Position numbers and translations under genes: made by a program | Source: Kordia algicida OT-1 | Lineage (GTDB): Bacteria > Bacteroidota > Bacteroidia > Flavobacteriales > Flavobacteriaceae | Assembly: GCF_000154725.1 (NCBI RefSeq) | Contig: NZ_DS544873.1 | Coordinates: 2,432,891-2,496,890 of the forward strand | Reading direction: 5' to 3' | Length of the DNA stretch: 64,000 nt | Part shown: positions 16,990 through 26,667 of the stretch, in pieces | How the letters are laid out: every line of letters begins with the position of its first letter | How positions within the stretch are numbered: position 1 is the first letter of the stretch | The notes under the pieces: generated by a model | What the model was told of the DNA's origin: nothing | Databases searched by the model: none | The model's input: only the letters and a program-made list of their open reading frames with translations

Positions 16990-18210
16990 GTGTTTGGAGA
17001 AGATTTTAAAATAATATTTAAAGGCAATAAAGCCTATTTAACAGATGATAAACCTATTCCGTTAAATAAAGTGGATATTCCAAATTATGTCACTGAATTT
17101 AAATACCCAACATATTGGCTAATAAAAGTCATTAAACACATAGAGACTGAAAAAAGAATTTACTGCGAAATAATTTCTTATCACAATGGAAAAACCAGAT
17201 TTGAAGAAAACCAAAAGAGATTTTCAGACAAATTAAATGCTCTAGAAACTGTAACATTCCGAAGCATTGACACTATTGCTCTAAACAAAACGATTAAAGG
17301 AGGAATTTCAAAACCATTTTATACATCAAAAGATACCGTTATTAGCGACAACTCTTATCTCCCCAAAAATCATGAAACTACATACAAAGGCAACATCTCC
17401 AAAACTTTTTATGTAAAATTTAAAGATGTAAATTTTAAGAATGGGGAAGTGACATTTGAAAAGAAGTTTGATGAATATAAAGAAATCATAGAATTATCCA
17501 TAGTTAATCCTTCAATAAGAGAAGAATTTGATGCTGTAAAAAACTATTTTTCTAAAATTCTAAAAACAAAAAAAATACAAATAAATTCCAAGATTGAAAT
17601 CACGGGAAATCAAATAACTTCAATTGAAGTTAATTCTCCTGAAATAAGTAAAATCAACGAACAATTAATCGAAGAAGTAAAAATAAATTTTATAAAATCT
17701 ACTAAAAATTCCAATATTGAAATAGACAAGACTTTATTCACAATGGAAGAATATTTTGATAGCTTTTCCAAAGAAGAAGTAAATATAAATGCTTTTTACA
17801 ATGATGATAGTGATTTTTTTGAGGACTTACTAAAAATTACAAATACAAAACATTATAAACATTTAAATTTTCTTTCAAAAAAACATGAAAGTAGAATAAT
17901 GAAACTTAGATTTCTTCATAAACCTTTTTCGTTTTTATTTTTAATAGAAGGAAAAGAAAATTATCATTATATCTGGGAAACGTTAGATACAAAGGAAGCT
18001 ACTTACGTGTGGCATATCGAGAAAGAAATTTCAAAAGTAAAAGAATACCTTAATGAAATTGAGAGTAAAATAAAAACCATTAAAATAGATGGAAAAAAGA
18101 ACTATATAAATTCAACAGAAGATAAATTTGAACGTGTATATCATGATTATTCTGAGGTTAAGCAAGGATTCGTAAAATGGAAAAAAGAATTGAATTTCAT
18201 TTTGTCATAA
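16990..18210 (+). CDS. AT-rich orphan protein of unknown function
   Basis: 406 residues from a GTG start; a TAA lies three codons upstream, so this is the only practical start. No signal peptide, no membrane segment, no known motif. Sequence is Lys/Glu/Ile/Asn-rich, with a helical Lys/Glu-rich C-terminal third (WHIEKEISKVKEYLNEIESKIKTIK). The gene is on the opposite strand to its neighbours, with only 3 bases to the convergent gene at 18214. It is richer in A and in AAA/ATA codons than the genes around it. This points to recent acquisition, perhaps a defence or effector protein, but no function can be given. Confidence 0.55.
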   Translation: MFGEDFKIIFKGNKAYLTDDKPIPLNKVDIPNYVTEFKYPTYWLIKVIKHIETEKRIYCEIISYHNGKTRFEENQKRFSDKLNALETVTFRSIDTIALNKTIKGGISKPFYTSKDTVISDNSYLPKNHETTYKGNISKTFYVKFKDVNFKNGEVTFEKKFDEYKEIIELSIVNPSIREEFDAVKNYFSKILKTKKIQINSKIEITGNQITSIEVNSPEISKINEQLIEEVKINFIKSTKNSNIEIDKTLFTMEEYFDSFSKEEVNINAFYNDDSDFFEDLLKITNTKHYKHLNFLSKKHESRIMKLRFLHKPFSFLFLIEGKENYHYIWETLDTKEATYVWHIEKEISKVKEYLNEIESKIKTIKIDGKKNYINSTEDKFERVYHDYSEVKQGFVKWKKELNFILS

Positions 18211-18213
18211 AAC

Positions 18214-19713
18214 TTACTTTTCCACCTTCTCAAACACCACATTTCCTTTACCATCAATGTATTCATACACACCGCTTGGTGCATCTTTTTTGATGATAGC
18301 GTGACTGGTATCTTCCTGAAGGTTTTCTAATAACGCTTCGTTATCGCTCAAGTGTGCAAATATTGTTCTGAAAAGATTGACAGATGTTTTGAGTTTTGAA
18401 TCGTAATTTGGCGCAGTATTGTTTCCCCATTTGATCGCTAATGCAGATGAAAATGCAGAATACACCAACTTTTTATCAGTCTGTTTTTGATGAATTTCTT
18501 TAGTGTAATTAAAACCTACGTAACCACCGTGATCGGCAGCAATTACAATCAAACCATTCGGATCATTTTTAGTAATTACAGCCAAAATTTCTTTTAACCA
18601 TTTATTAGCAGTTTCTACTTGACTGAGATAGTTTTTACGTTCAATTTCCAAACTTTGCGCCATGTTTTTAAATGTCGTAATATGTCCTGGCGCAATTTTT
18701 TCAATGAAGTAAAAGTTCCGTTTTCCTTGTTGCTTTTTTATGGTTTCTTCTAACGGTTGAATCAACTTTTTTTGGATGGAAAACGCGCCAATTCCAAACC
18801 ACGGAACTTCTTTCATGGCAAAATTACACGAATCGTATTGTATCGTCGGTCGATTCAATAGTAAATATGGATTTTCCATAAATAGAAAGGTTTTGTAACC
18901 GTTATTTTTGAAGGTTTCTATCACAGGATTATCGCCTACAATGACTTCCCGAGCACCAAATAATTGTTCACCTTTGTAATGATGTTGCATCGCAAACATG
19001 GAACTGTTTGATAAAATAGTAGACGTGTAATTGCTTCGGAAATTGTTGTACAGTTTGAAACCACTGTTTTTTAAATACGATTCAAATTCCTGATTATCAA
19101 AATTATACGGCTCTTTTGCCAATTCTGAAAAGTTCACATAACCATCTGGCTGAATGACGTAGACATTTGGGAACTTATTGAATTTCGTTTGCACAACTTC
19201 TTCAGGAAAATTTCGCCATTCATCCGAATCAAAAGTTGCTCGGTACAATGTTGGCAAAAGCGTTACAAACGCCACAAACGCCATAATAAACTGAATGACA
19301 ATTATTTTTTTGTATTGTTTTCTGAGTACAATCGCGAGAAGCGTAAAACCAATCAAATATGCCAAGATGATTTTTCGTTGGTGAAATCCGTAGATTCTTC
19401 CAATAAAGAAAAATCCGAAGATCGTTGCGTTTAAAATCGGCAACACATATTGCTGATAGTTTGATAGAATTTTTAAACGTTTTACCAACTGCCAAACTGC
19501 CAAAATTACTGTGATTGGCAATAGAATATACGTCACTAAAATAACGAAAAATTGAAACGTCGAATTGACCAACATAAAGTTGGAATGATACGTATAAATA
19601 AAGGAATATAAACCTGCGGCGATGGCAAAGACAATCGGATATTCCTTTTGACTTGCGACGAAGTTTTCTATGTATTTTCGCAGTTTTGACACACTATTTT
19701 TTCTTGAATACAT
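18214..19713 (-). CDS. Membrane-bound sulfatase-fold (alkaline phosphatase superfamily) protein, copy 1
   Basis: 499 residues. Five transmembrane helices fill residues ~25-165, followed by a periplasmic sulfatase/phosphotransferase domain. Motifs: PNVYVIQPDGYVNFSEL (first metal Asp), FRSNYTSTILSNSSMF (nucleophile Thr/Ser region), FYFIEKIAPGHITTF, and IVIAADHGGYVGF (metal DHG). The build is like phosphoethanolamine or glycerol-phosphate transferases of the envelope. A second gene of identical length at 21383-22882 is a clear paralogue. Its start overlaps the methyltransferase stop by 20 bases. Confidence 0.82.
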   Translation of the reverse strand: MYSRKNSVSKLRKYIENFVASQKEYPIVFAIAAGLYSFIYTYHSNFMLVNSTFQFFVILVTYILLPITVILAVWQLVKRLKILSNYQQYVLPILNATIFGFFFIGRIYGFHQRKIILAYLIGFTLLAIVLRKQYKKIIVIQFIMAFVAFVTLLPTLYRATFDSDEWRNFPEEVVQTKFNKFPNVYVIQPDGYVNFSELAKEPYNFDNQEFESYLKNSGFKLYNNFRSNYTSTILSNSSMFAMQHHYKGEQLFGAREVIVGDNPVIETFKNNGYKTFLFMENPYLLLNRPTIQYDSCNFAMKEVPWFGIGAFSIQKKLIQPLEETIKKQQGKRNFYFIEKIAPGHITTFKNMAQSLEIERKNYLSQVETANKWLKEILAVITKNDPNGLIVIAADHGGYVGFNYTKEIHQKQTDKKLVYSAFSSALAIKWGNNTAPNYDSKLKTSVNLFRTIFAHLSDNEALLENLQEDTSHAIIKKDAPSGVYEYIDGKGNVVFEKVEK

Positions 19714-21073
19714 ATAAAACGCGTTCGGAATCGGTGATTTCTTTTTTGGCGATTAATTCGAAATATGCTGAATATGTTTTTTCGAAATTTTCTAGATTGT
19801 AATGTCCAAATTGATCTTTGAATTCTGCTTTTGCGTTGAGCAATCTAGTTGCGTATGAATCAGCTCGTTTTGGAAATTCAATGATTAAGTGTTCTGAAAA
19901 TGATGCAAAAAACGCGGCTGAGTTTTCAAAAGGCACATTTCCTGTAAGCGATAAATGATGAATTAACGCCAACGCCAATGTTGCATCTGGTTTGAATTCT
20001 TGCACACGTTGTACAAATGAAAAACGCTCCGTATTTTGAAAACCGATTGCCGCCGACGGATTGAGCAAATCAATCGTAAATGGCAACATGTTTTGTTCTT
20101 TGTTTTTCTTTACGGAATAATAGTTTTGATCGACTGCATTGTTGTCAATATCGCCCACCAACGCCAATTCTAATTCGCTTGAAATTTCACGGACAAAAGT
20201 TCCGTCGTTTCCACCAACATCAATCACAGTTTTAGCGTTTAGTTGCTGCATCCATTCGTTGATGATACTTGATTTTTCCTGAAAAGCCGTATTAGAATAG
20301 TTTGTTTTTTGGTAATAATTTCCCCATTCCGATTGCTCTTTGAGTTGCAACTTTTTGATATAATTGTACAGGTTATCAATGATGTTGAACAAACCTTTTT
20401 TTGATAACGTAGCTTCTTTTGTAGCTTTTACATCTTCTTCTTGATGCTTGTTTTCATATTTTGCCAATAAGTGAATGTTGGTATATAAAAACGGATTGAG
20501 TTTTGTTTTTCCTGGCAATAAGGAAGCGATCAGTTTTAGCGGAATTCCATCAATGAAATTTGACATTGTTTTTAGGAATTCGGCACCGTGATATTTTGCC
20601 ACAACCAACGGACCTAAAAAGTGTGTTACAAATTGTTTGTACGCGCGCCAAGGTGTGTTTTCTTGATAAAAATCTAGTGAAAGCGTATCGATAAAAATTG
20701 CGTTTCCTTTGTGAAAAGCAATGTTGTATGCAGTGGCATCTTTTAACGAAAAATCGTGTTGTAATGCGTATTTCTGTAACTTTAATGTGTGTAATGCAGC
20801 TTCTTTGTATTGCTGAAAACTCCATTCGTATGGATATGTGATAAACGGAATTTGCTCAGGTTGAATACAAATATGCGTGTCTGAATTTTCTATTTCTTTA
20901 TGCGGAATCAACAGTTTGTGTTGAAATGCTTTTTGGAAGAAATCTTTTTTTTCTAAGGCTTTGTATTGCGGAAAATAACTTGGAAATATAATTCTTTTGA
21001 TGACGTTGTTTTCAACATATACATATCCGCTAGGATCACGATATGAGGAAGCGTGTTGTGTATTATTTGTCAT
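19694..21073 (-). CDS. Class I SAM-dependent methyltransferase with long N-terminal domain
   Basis: 459 residues. The first ~260 residues form a domain without a motif I know, holding DATAYNIAFHKGNAIFIDTLSLDFY. The methyltransferase core follows at about 285 (TVIDVGGNDGTFVREIS, then LVGDIDNNAVDQNYY). It resembles NoeA-type nodulation-related methyltransferases in general build. It is tightly coupled on both sides to envelope-type membrane genes (20- and 11-base overlaps), so modification of an envelope glycan or its lipid carrier is a reasonable inference. Confidence 0.75.
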   Translation of the reverse strand: MTNNTQHASSYRDPSGYVYVENNVIKRIIFPSYFPQYKALEKKDFFQKAFQHKLLIPHKEIENSDTHICIQPEQIPFITYPYEWSFQQYKEAALHTLKLQKYALQHDFSLKDATAYNIAFHKGNAIFIDTLSLDFYQENTPWRAYKQFVTHFLGPLVVAKYHGAEFLKTMSNFIDGIPLKLIASLLPGKTKLNPFLYTNIHLLAKYENKHQEEDVKATKEATLSKKGLFNIIDNLYNYIKKLQLKEQSEWGNYYQKTNYSNTAFQEKSSIINEWMQQLNAKTVIDVGGNDGTFVREISSELELALVGDIDNNAVDQNYYSVKKNKEQNMLPFTIDLLNPSAAIGFQNTERFSFVQRVQEFKPDATLALALIHHLSLTGNVPFENSAAFFASFSEHLIIEFPKRADSYATRLLNAKAEFKDQFGHYNLENFEKTYSAYFELIAKKEITDSERVLYVFKKK

Positions 21074-21275
21074 CTTTCGATGAATTTTCTATGGTAGCAT
21101 CGTCAATATCAATATCGTCAAATACTTCATTTTCAGAGGTATTTTTATCCAAACCGAAGATGGATCTTATTTTGTATTTAATGCTTTTGTAAAACAAGGC
21201 AATTCCAGCAACAGCTGCAACAATTGCTTGAATCAACATCGCGCCCAATCCGGCATCAAAATAAAGAAATTCCAT
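21063..21275 (-). CDS. Small single-pass membrane protein
   Basis: 70 residues. One hydrophobic helix (about residues 8-28, GLGAMLIQAIVAAVAGIALFY), a basic inner-face segment (KSIKYKIRSIFG) and an acidic tail (VFDDIDIDDATIENSSKDDK). It is encoded between the two sulfatase-fold genes and overlaps the methyltransferase by 11 bases, so it is probably an accessory subunit in the same operon. No family is recognised. Confidence 0.65.
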   Translation of the reverse strand: MEFLYFDAGLGAMLIQAIVAAVAGIALFYKSIKYKIRSIFGLDKNTSENEVFDDIDIDDATIENSSKDDK

Positions 21276-21382
21276 AGTTTTGATATTTGCGGTAAAGATA
21301 GAAAAAAATCGTTTTTCGTAGCTCTAAAGTATTATAAATTGATTTTCAACTGATAAAAGAAGTAAAAACAGTTGGAATTCTG

Positions 21383-22882
21383 CTATTTTTCAGCTTCTTC
21401 AAGCTTGTTAAACACCACATTTCCTGCATCATCAATGTATTGATAGACTCCGTAAGGTGCGTCTTTTACGACTAATGAGAAGCTTTGATCTTTTTCTAAA
21501 TGATTTAAATAGCTTTCGTTTTCGCTTAAATATGTGAATAATATTCGAAATAAATTTACCGAAGAAGTCAATTCTGTATCATAATTTGGTGCGTTTCCAT
21601 TTGGCCACTTTATTGCTAATACGGAAGAAAATACGGAGTAGATTTTATCACGATCGGTTTGCTTTTCTGTGATTTCTCCATAAAAATCCAATCCGACAAA
21701 CCCACCGTGATCTGCGCAAATAACGATTAAACTGTTTGGATCATTTTCAATGATAATATCTGTGATTTTTTTAAGCCAATCGTTAGTTTCTACTAACTTT
21801 TTAAGATAGGTTTCACGATCAGCTTCAACATCTTTTGGATCGCTTTTTGTTCTTGTAATGTGACTCGGCGTTATTTTTTCAATGAAGTAAAAGTTGTTCG
21901 TTTCCGTATTGCTTTTAATTGTTTTTTTTAATGGCGGAATGATTTCATATTGTTTTTTGAAAGCACCATTTCCAAACCACGGAACATCACTGTAATCAAT
22001 GTTGCATTCGTCATAACCGATAGTTGGTCTGCTCATCAGCAAATACGGATATTCTAAAAGTAGAAATGTTTTGTATTGATTGTTTTTTAAGGTTGAAAGT
22101 ACTGCATTATTACCCACAATTTTTTCCGACAAACCAACTAATGCACCTTTGTTTTCATGTCCTATAATGTGATGATGTTTCATGGTAAATAACGCCGCGT
22201 TTGACAATAAGGTTGACATGTAATTGCTTCGGAAATTGTCGTAAAATTTGAAGTTTTTCGCTTTCAGATGATTTTCAAATTCTGAATTATCATACGTGTA
22301 CGCGCCTTTTTTTAATTCTGAAAAATTCACGTAACCATCTGGTTGAATGACATAAATGTTTGGCGTTTTTTTGAACGTTGCCGTTTCTATCGCATCGGGT
22401 TGTTGCAACCAAACTTCCGATCGTGTGGTGTATTCATACAACATTGGCGGAATTTTAATGAATGCAACAAGCGCCAATAAGTATTGAAAGATGACTATTT
22501 TTTTATAGTGTTTCCACAGAATGATCGCAAGAAAGATAGCAATAAAACAACCTAAAACGATTATTCTTCGTGCGTTGAATCCGTAGGTTTTTCCAATGAG
22601 GAAGAAAGTAAAAAATGCTGCGTTTAGTATGGGAATGCTGTATTTTTCAAACTTTTTGAGGAAGGAAACTTTAGCTACAATAATTTTTACAAGAAGAAAA
22701 ACTACTAATGGAACTCCGATGTACAGAAGTAACATCATTCTAAATTGCGACCACGAACCAAGATGTGTAAAGTTGGTTCCGTAACTATGAATAATTGCAT
22801 ACAAACCTGTTGCAATTGCAGCTACAACTGGAAACGTCCATTGATTATTCTTAATTTTTCGCAACGTTTTTTTGATTTCCAA
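21383..22882 (-). CDS. Membrane-bound sulfatase-fold protein, copy 2
   Basis: 499 residues, the same length and plan as the protein at 18214-19713: about five N-terminal transmembrane helices and a periplasmic domain. The paired motifs PNIYVIQPDGYVNFSEL, FRSNYMSTLLSNAALF, FYFIEKITPSHITRT, IVICADHGGFVGLDF and the end DAPYGVYQYIDDAGNVVFNKLE match copy 1 closely. The duplication brackets the methyltransferase and small membrane protein. Both copies keep the metal-binding motifs, so both are likely active, perhaps on different acceptors. Confidence 0.82.
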   Translation of the reverse strand: MEIKKTLRKIKNNQWTFPVVAAIATGLYAIIHSYGTNFTHLGSWSQFRMMLLLYIGVPLVVFLLVKIIVAKVSFLKKFEKYSIPILNAAFFTFFLIGKTYGFNARRIIVLGCFIAIFLAIILWKHYKKIVIFQYLLALVAFIKIPPMLYEYTTRSEVWLQQPDAIETATFKKTPNIYVIQPDGYVNFSELKKGAYTYDNSEFENHLKAKNFKFYDNFRSNYMSTLLSNAALFTMKHHHIIGHENKGALVGLSEKIVGNNAVLSTLKNNQYKTFLLLEYPYLLMSRPTIGYDECNIDYSDVPWFGNGAFKKQYEIIPPLKKTIKSNTETNNFYFIEKITPSHITRTKSDPKDVEADRETYLKKLVETNDWLKKITDIIIENDPNSLIVICADHGGFVGLDFYGEITEKQTDRDKIYSVFSSVLAIKWPNGNAPNYDTELTSSVNLFRILFTYLSENESYLNHLEKDQSFSLVVKDAPYGVYQYIDDAGNVVFNKLEEAEK

Positions 22883-22961
22883 TACGAATGTTAGTTTGCT
22901 TCACAAAATACTATTTTTATGCGTAATTGCTAGCATTCTTACCAAAATGACATTTGGAGTT

Positions 22962-23201
22962 TTACTTTTTACTTCTCGTTAAATGATATATGTTGATTCC
23001 TAAAATCGCCATGTTTGTAATGATGATTGGCAAACCAACTCTTAATTCTGGCATCATAAAACCATAAAGAACAAATAATAAACAACCAATACCGTTTATC
23101 ATTCGTAGTTTTCGCAAGTCTTTCATTGTGAAAGAGATGAGTACTGCAAGTGATGCTACATATCCAACCCATTCTAGTAATGTGATTCCTAGTATTTCCA
23201 T
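22962..23201 (-). CDS. YgjV-like small inner-membrane protein
   Basis: 79 residues from the ATG at 23201 (MEILGITLLEWVGYVASLAVL); the longer frame to 23285 runs into the typA terminator and is rejected. Two or three transmembrane helices, with the MKDLRKLRMINGIGCLLFVLYG loop typical of the Imp-YgjV family. Relatives are often mislabelled uroporphyrinogen decarboxylase, but the protein is far too short and is hydrophobic throughout. Role unknown. Confidence 0.7.
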   Translation of the reverse strand: MEILGITLLEWVGYVASLAVLISFTMKDLRKLRMINGIGCLLFVLYGFMMPELRVGLPIIITNMAILGINIYHLTRSKK

Positions 23202-23257
23202 GTTTTTTTTTATTGAAAGATTAAATGATTTAAAAATTAAAAGATTGAATGATTGCA

Positions 23258-23295
23258 CATAAAAAAAGGTCTCACTGCGTAACAATGAAACCTTT
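23258..23295 (-). terminator. Intrinsic terminator of typA
   Basis: 13-bp stem (23283-23295 / 23265-23277, two G-U pairs) with a 5-base loop, followed on the minus strand by T7; 22 bases past the typA stop. Confidence 0.87.
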
Positions 23296-23317
23296 TGTAT
23301 GATGAGAATCTTGTATT

Positions 23318-25117
23318 TTAGATGGTTTTGTTACGCTTTCTTTCTACTTCAGTTAGAAATACTTTTCGCAAACGCAGATGGTTTGGCGTTACTTCTACGT
23401 ATTCATCTTTTTGAATGTATTCCAACGCTTCTTCCAGAGAGAATTTGATTGCTGGAACAATTTTCGCTTTGTCGTCTGCTCCTGCTGAACGTACGTTTGA
23501 CAGTTTTTTCGTTTTCGTCACGTTGACTGTCATGTCGTCTCTACGTGAGTTTTCTCCAATAACTTGCCCTTCGTAAATTTCTTCTCCTGGATCTACAAAG
23601 AATTTTCCTCTGTCTTGTAGTTTATCGATAGAATATGGAATTGCTGTTCCTTTTTCCATAGATACTAACGAACCGTTTTGACGTTCTGGAATTCCACCAC
23701 GTAAGGGTTGATATTCTTTAAATCTGTGCGCCATGATTGCTTCACCAGCAGTAGCTGTTAATAATTGATTACGCAATCCGATGATTCCTCTTGATGGAAT
23801 TAAGAATTCGCATACCATGCGTTCTCCTTTTGCTTCCATACTTAGCATTTCTCCTTTACGAAGTGTTACCATTTCAATGGCTTTTCCAGATACGTGTTCT
23901 GGTAAATCGATCGTTAATTCTTCAATTGGCTCGCATTTTACACCATCAATTTCTTTGATAATTACTTGCGGCTGACCAATTTGAAGTTCGTATCCTTCTC
24001 TACGCATGGTTTCAATGAGTACTGATAAGTGAAGAACTCCTCTACCAAATACGATGAATTTGTCTGCGCTATCTGTTTCGTTTACACGTAAAGCTAAGTT
24101 TTTTTCTAGCTCTTTCATTAAACGATCTTTGATGTGACGTGATGTTACAAATTTTCCATCTTTTCCAAAGAAAGGCGAATCGTTAATCGTAAACAACATA
24201 CTCATTGTTGGCTCATCAATAGCAATTGTTTTTAATCCTTCTGGATTTTCTAAATCGGCAATAGTATCACCAATTTCAAATCCTTCCAAACCAACAATGG
24301 CACAAATATCTCCTACTTGAACTTCAGAAACTTTTTTTCTACCTAAACCTTCAAAAGTGTGTAGTTCTTTTATTTTTGATTTGATGATGGATTTGTCACG
24401 CTTTACCAAAGCAACTTGCATTCCTTCTTTGAGCGTTCCACGTTGCAAACGTCCGATAGCGATTCGTCCTGTAAAAGAAGAATAATCTAACGAAGTGATA
24501 AGCATTTGTGTTGTTCCTTCTTCAAATTCTGGCGTTGGAATGTGTTCCATAACCATATCTAGTAAAGGTTCGATAGAATCAGTTGGTTTTTGCCAATCGT
24601 CTGACATCCAGTTATTTTTAGCAGAACCATATACTACAGGGAAATCTAACTGCCATTCTTCCGCACCAAGTTCAAACATTAAGTCAAATACTTTTTCATA
24701 TACTTCGTCTGGTGTACAGTTTTCTTTGTCTACTTTGTTTACAACGACACAAGGTTTCAGCCCTAAATCGATTGCTTTTTGAAGTACAAAACGCGTTTGT
24801 GGCATTGGTCCTTCAAAGGCATCAACTAATAATAAAACTCCATCAGCCATGTTTAATACACGTTCTACTTCTCCACCAAAATCGGCGTGACCAGGTGTAT
24901 CAATGATGTTGATTTTAGTTCCTTTATAGTTCACAGAAACGTTTTTGGAAGTAATTGTAATTCCACGTTCACGTTCTAAGTCATTGTTGTCAAGAATTAA
25001 ATCTCCTGTATTTTCGTTTTCACGAAATAATTGACAGTGATACATAATTTTGTCAACCAAGGTTGTTTTTCCGTGATCTACGTGCGCAATTATTGCAATA
25101 TTTTTAATTGAAGCCAT
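23318..25117 (-). CDS. typA: Translational GTPase TypA/BipA
   Basis: 599 residues, full length. G1 [12 protein letters not shown], switch regions with [13 protein letters not shown]3 [16 protein letters not shown]4 NKVDKEN and G5 SAKNNW. Domain II follows, and then the EF-G-like domains with the TypA C-terminal part ending in [18 protein letters not shown]. It binds the ribosome and helps 50S assembly and growth under stress or cold. The gene stands alone with its own terminator. Confidence 0.96.
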   Translation of the reverse strand: MASIKNIAIIAHVDHGKTTLVDKIMYHCQLFRENENTGDLILDNNDLERERGITITSKNVSVNYKGTKINIIDTPGHADFGGEVERVLNMADGVLLLVDAFEGPMPQTRFVLQKAIDLGLKPCVVVNKVDKENCTPDEVYEKVFDLMFELGAEEWQLDFPVVYGSAKNNWMSDDWQKPTDSIEPLLDMVMEHIPTPEFEEGTTQMLITSLDYSSFTGRIAIGRLQRGTLKEGMQVALVKRDKSIIKSKIKELHTFEGLGRKKVSEVQVGDICAIVGLEGFEIGDTIADLENPEGLKTIAIDEPTMSMLFTINDSPFFGKDGKFVTSRHIKDRLMKELEKNLALRVNETDSADKFIVFGRGVLHLSVLIETMRREGYELQIGQPQVIIKEIDGVKCEPIEELTIDLPEHVSGKAIEMVTLRKGEMLSMEAKGERMVCEFLIPSRGIIGLRNQLLTATAGEAIMAHRFKEYQPLRGGIPERQNGSLVSMEKGTAIPYSIDKLQDRGKFFVDPGEEIYEGQVIGENSRRDDMTVNVTKTKKLSNVRSAGADDKAKIVPAIKFSLEEALEYIQKDEYVEVTPNHLRLRKVFLTEVERKRNKTI

Positions 25118-25257
25118 TTATCGCTGATTTTTAAGCGTGCAAATGTACTGTTTATTTGTTAGAGAATGTAATTTTATATGATTTTTTAAGTTATCTTTCT
25201 GTTAATCAACTATTTTTACTAGCATTAATTTGTAGTATGAACTACTAAAATTTAGCG

Positions 25258-25265
25258 TATCTTTG
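25258..25265 (+). promoter_or_regulatory. -7 box of kdsA promoter
   Basis: TATCTTTG fits TAnnTTTG. Its last base is the first base of a GTG that the longer frame would use as start; this argues for the ATG at 25283 instead. A TTTG at 25229-25232 is 25 bases upstream, longer than the usual 19-20. Confidence 0.55.
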
Positions 25266-25282
25266 TGCAAAATTTATCATTT

Positions 25283-26101
25283 ATGCAACTGAGTTCTATT
25301 CCAAAAATTAAACATACAGATTCTAATAATTTCTTTTTGTTGGCTGGTCCGTGCGCGATAGAAAGCGAAGATATGGCATTACGTATTGCTGAACGTGTCG
25401 TTAAGATTACGGATGATTTAGCAATTCCGTATGTGTTTAAGGGAAGCTTTAAGAAGGCGAATCGTAGTAGAATAGATAGTTTTACAGGTATTGGCGACGA
25501 AAAGGCGTTAGAAATCCTTAAAAAGGTTTCTGATACGTTTGATGTGCCAACAATTACTGACATTCATGAAGTTTCCGATGCAGCAAAGGCGGCTCAGTAT
25601 GTTGATGTGTTACAAATTCCTGCGTTTTTAGTGCGTCAGACAGATTTGGTGGTCGCTGCTGCGAAAACAGGAAAGGTTGTAAATTTGAAGAAAGGGCAGT
25701 TTATGAGTCCCGAAAGCATGAAACACGCCGTAAAGAAAGTGCATGATTCTGGTAATGAAAATGCTTGGATTACTGATCGTGGAACGATGTTTGGCTACCA
25801 AGATATGATTGTTGATTTTCGTGGAATTCCTACCATGAAGCAATTTGCTCCAACTGTTTTGGATGTAACACATTCGTTACAACAACCAAATCAATCAAGT
25901 GGTGTGACTGGCGGAAGACCTGATATGATTGAAACCATTGCGCGCGCGGGTGTGGTGAATAATGTAGATGGCTTGTTTATTGAAACTCATTTTGATCCAG
26001 CAAATGCAAAAAGTGATGGTGCAAATATGTTGCATTTGGATCATTTGGAACGTTTGTTGAGCAATTTGGTGAAGATTCGTAAGACGATTAGTTCTTTGTA
26101 G
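25283..26101 (+). CDS. kdsA: 3-deoxy-8-phosphooctulonate synthase KdsA
   Basis: 272 residues from the ATG at 25283. Condenses phosphoenolpyruvate and arabinose 5-phosphate to KDO-8-phosphate, for lipopolysaccharide inner core. Signature blocks: AGPCAIES near the N-terminus, YVFKGSFKKANRSRIDSFTGIG, PTITDIHE, LKKGQFMSPESMKHAVKKV, RGTMFGYQDMIVDFRGIPTMK, DVTHSLQQPN and GGRPDMIETIARAGV. Length and motifs are normal. Its presence fits a Gram-negative LPS producer and the polysaccharide genes nearby. Confidence 0.95.
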   Translation: MQLSSIPKIKHTDSNNFFLLAGPCAIESEDMALRIAERVVKITDDLAIPYVFKGSFKKANRSRIDSFTGIGDEKALEILKKVSDTFDVPTITDIHEVSDAAKAAQYVDVLQIPAFLVRQTDLVVAAAKTGKVVNLKKGQFMSPESMKHAVKKVHDSGNENAWITDRGTMFGYQDMIVDFRGIPTMKQFAPTVLDVTHSLQQPNQSSGVTGGRPDMIETIARAGVVNNVDGLFIETHFDPANAKSDGANMLHLDHLERLLSNLVKIRKTISSL

Positions 26102-26169
26102 ACTTTTTTTAGACTTCTTAGATTTTTAGACTTGGTTAGACTTGCTTAGATTCTTTAGACTTTTTAGAA
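26099..26169 (+). repeat. Degenerate TTAGACTT array
   Basis: Seven to eight imperfect copies of TTAGACTT/TTAGATT with variable T runs, beginning with the TAG stop of kdsA. Possibly an eroded version of the short tandem arrays seen near 7900 and 9620. Confidence 0.7.
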
Positions 26170-26220
26170 CAGTCGATATTGTACTTTTTTGATTTAGTTA
26201 TATGGAGCGTAGTTGAAAGA

Positions 26221-26568
26221 TTAGTAGAAACTTGCTGCATTTTTGAGTACTTCTATTAGTATTTCAGCTTTGATATCTTCTATTGTTTTATAGCGCAGTG
26301 AAGCCATTTTTTTGCGCTTTTCTGTCACCAAGCATTCTTTATGAATTTGAATTTCTCCTCCTTTTACGATGCCAACATCTACAAATTGCCTTTTGTGACT
26401 TGCATTTAGATAACAAAATGGTTTTCCTTTGTAGTAGTAAAACGGAATTCTGTATTTGTATTTTAATTCTATTTCTTGAAACGTGTTTTCTATCAGTACT
26501 TGAAGTTGTAGTAAGATCGTTTTGTACGGTTCTGGTTGCTGTAAAATATAGTTTTCCGCAGGTTTCAT
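26221..26568 (-). CDS. DUF1801 domain protein (YdhG-like)
   Basis: 115 residues, a single DUF1801 domain. PEPYKTILLQLQVLIENTFQEIELKYKYRIPFYYYKGKPFCYLNASHKRQFVDVGIVKG and the end KTIEDIKAEILIEVLKNA are typical. The fold is alpha/beta and related to frataxin-like/YdhG proteins. The function is unknown; some relatives are linked to iron or stress, without proof. Single gene. Confidence 0.82.
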   Translation of the reverse strand: MKPAENYILQQPEPYKTILLQLQVLIENTFQEIELKYKYRIPFYYYKGKPFCYLNASHKRQFVDVGIVKGGEIQIHKECLVTEKRKKMASLRYKTIEDIKAEILIEVLKNAASFY

Positions 26569-26613
26569 GTGTTTGTAATAAAACCCTAAGATAGTTTATA
26601 TTTTGATTTTTTG

Positions 26614-26645
26614 CATAAAAAAAGACTTGCGTACTGCAAGCCTTT
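26614..26645 (-). terminator. Terminator of peptide cassette 1
   Basis: 10-bp stem (26636-26645 / 26621-26630, one wobble), 5-base loop, then T7 on the minus strand, beginning 23 bases past the peptide gene. Confidence 0.87.
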
Positions 26646-26667
26646 TGATATGGTTGGTTTTAATGTT

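Noticed and set aside
22962..23285. Longer version of the YgjV-like protein, and the name uroporphyrinogen decarboxylase
   Set aside because: The first 28 residues overlap the typA terminator. A 79-residue membrane protein cannot be that enzyme.
25265..25282. GTG start for kdsA
   Set aside because: The GTG overlaps the -7 box, so it would be too close to or before the transcript start.
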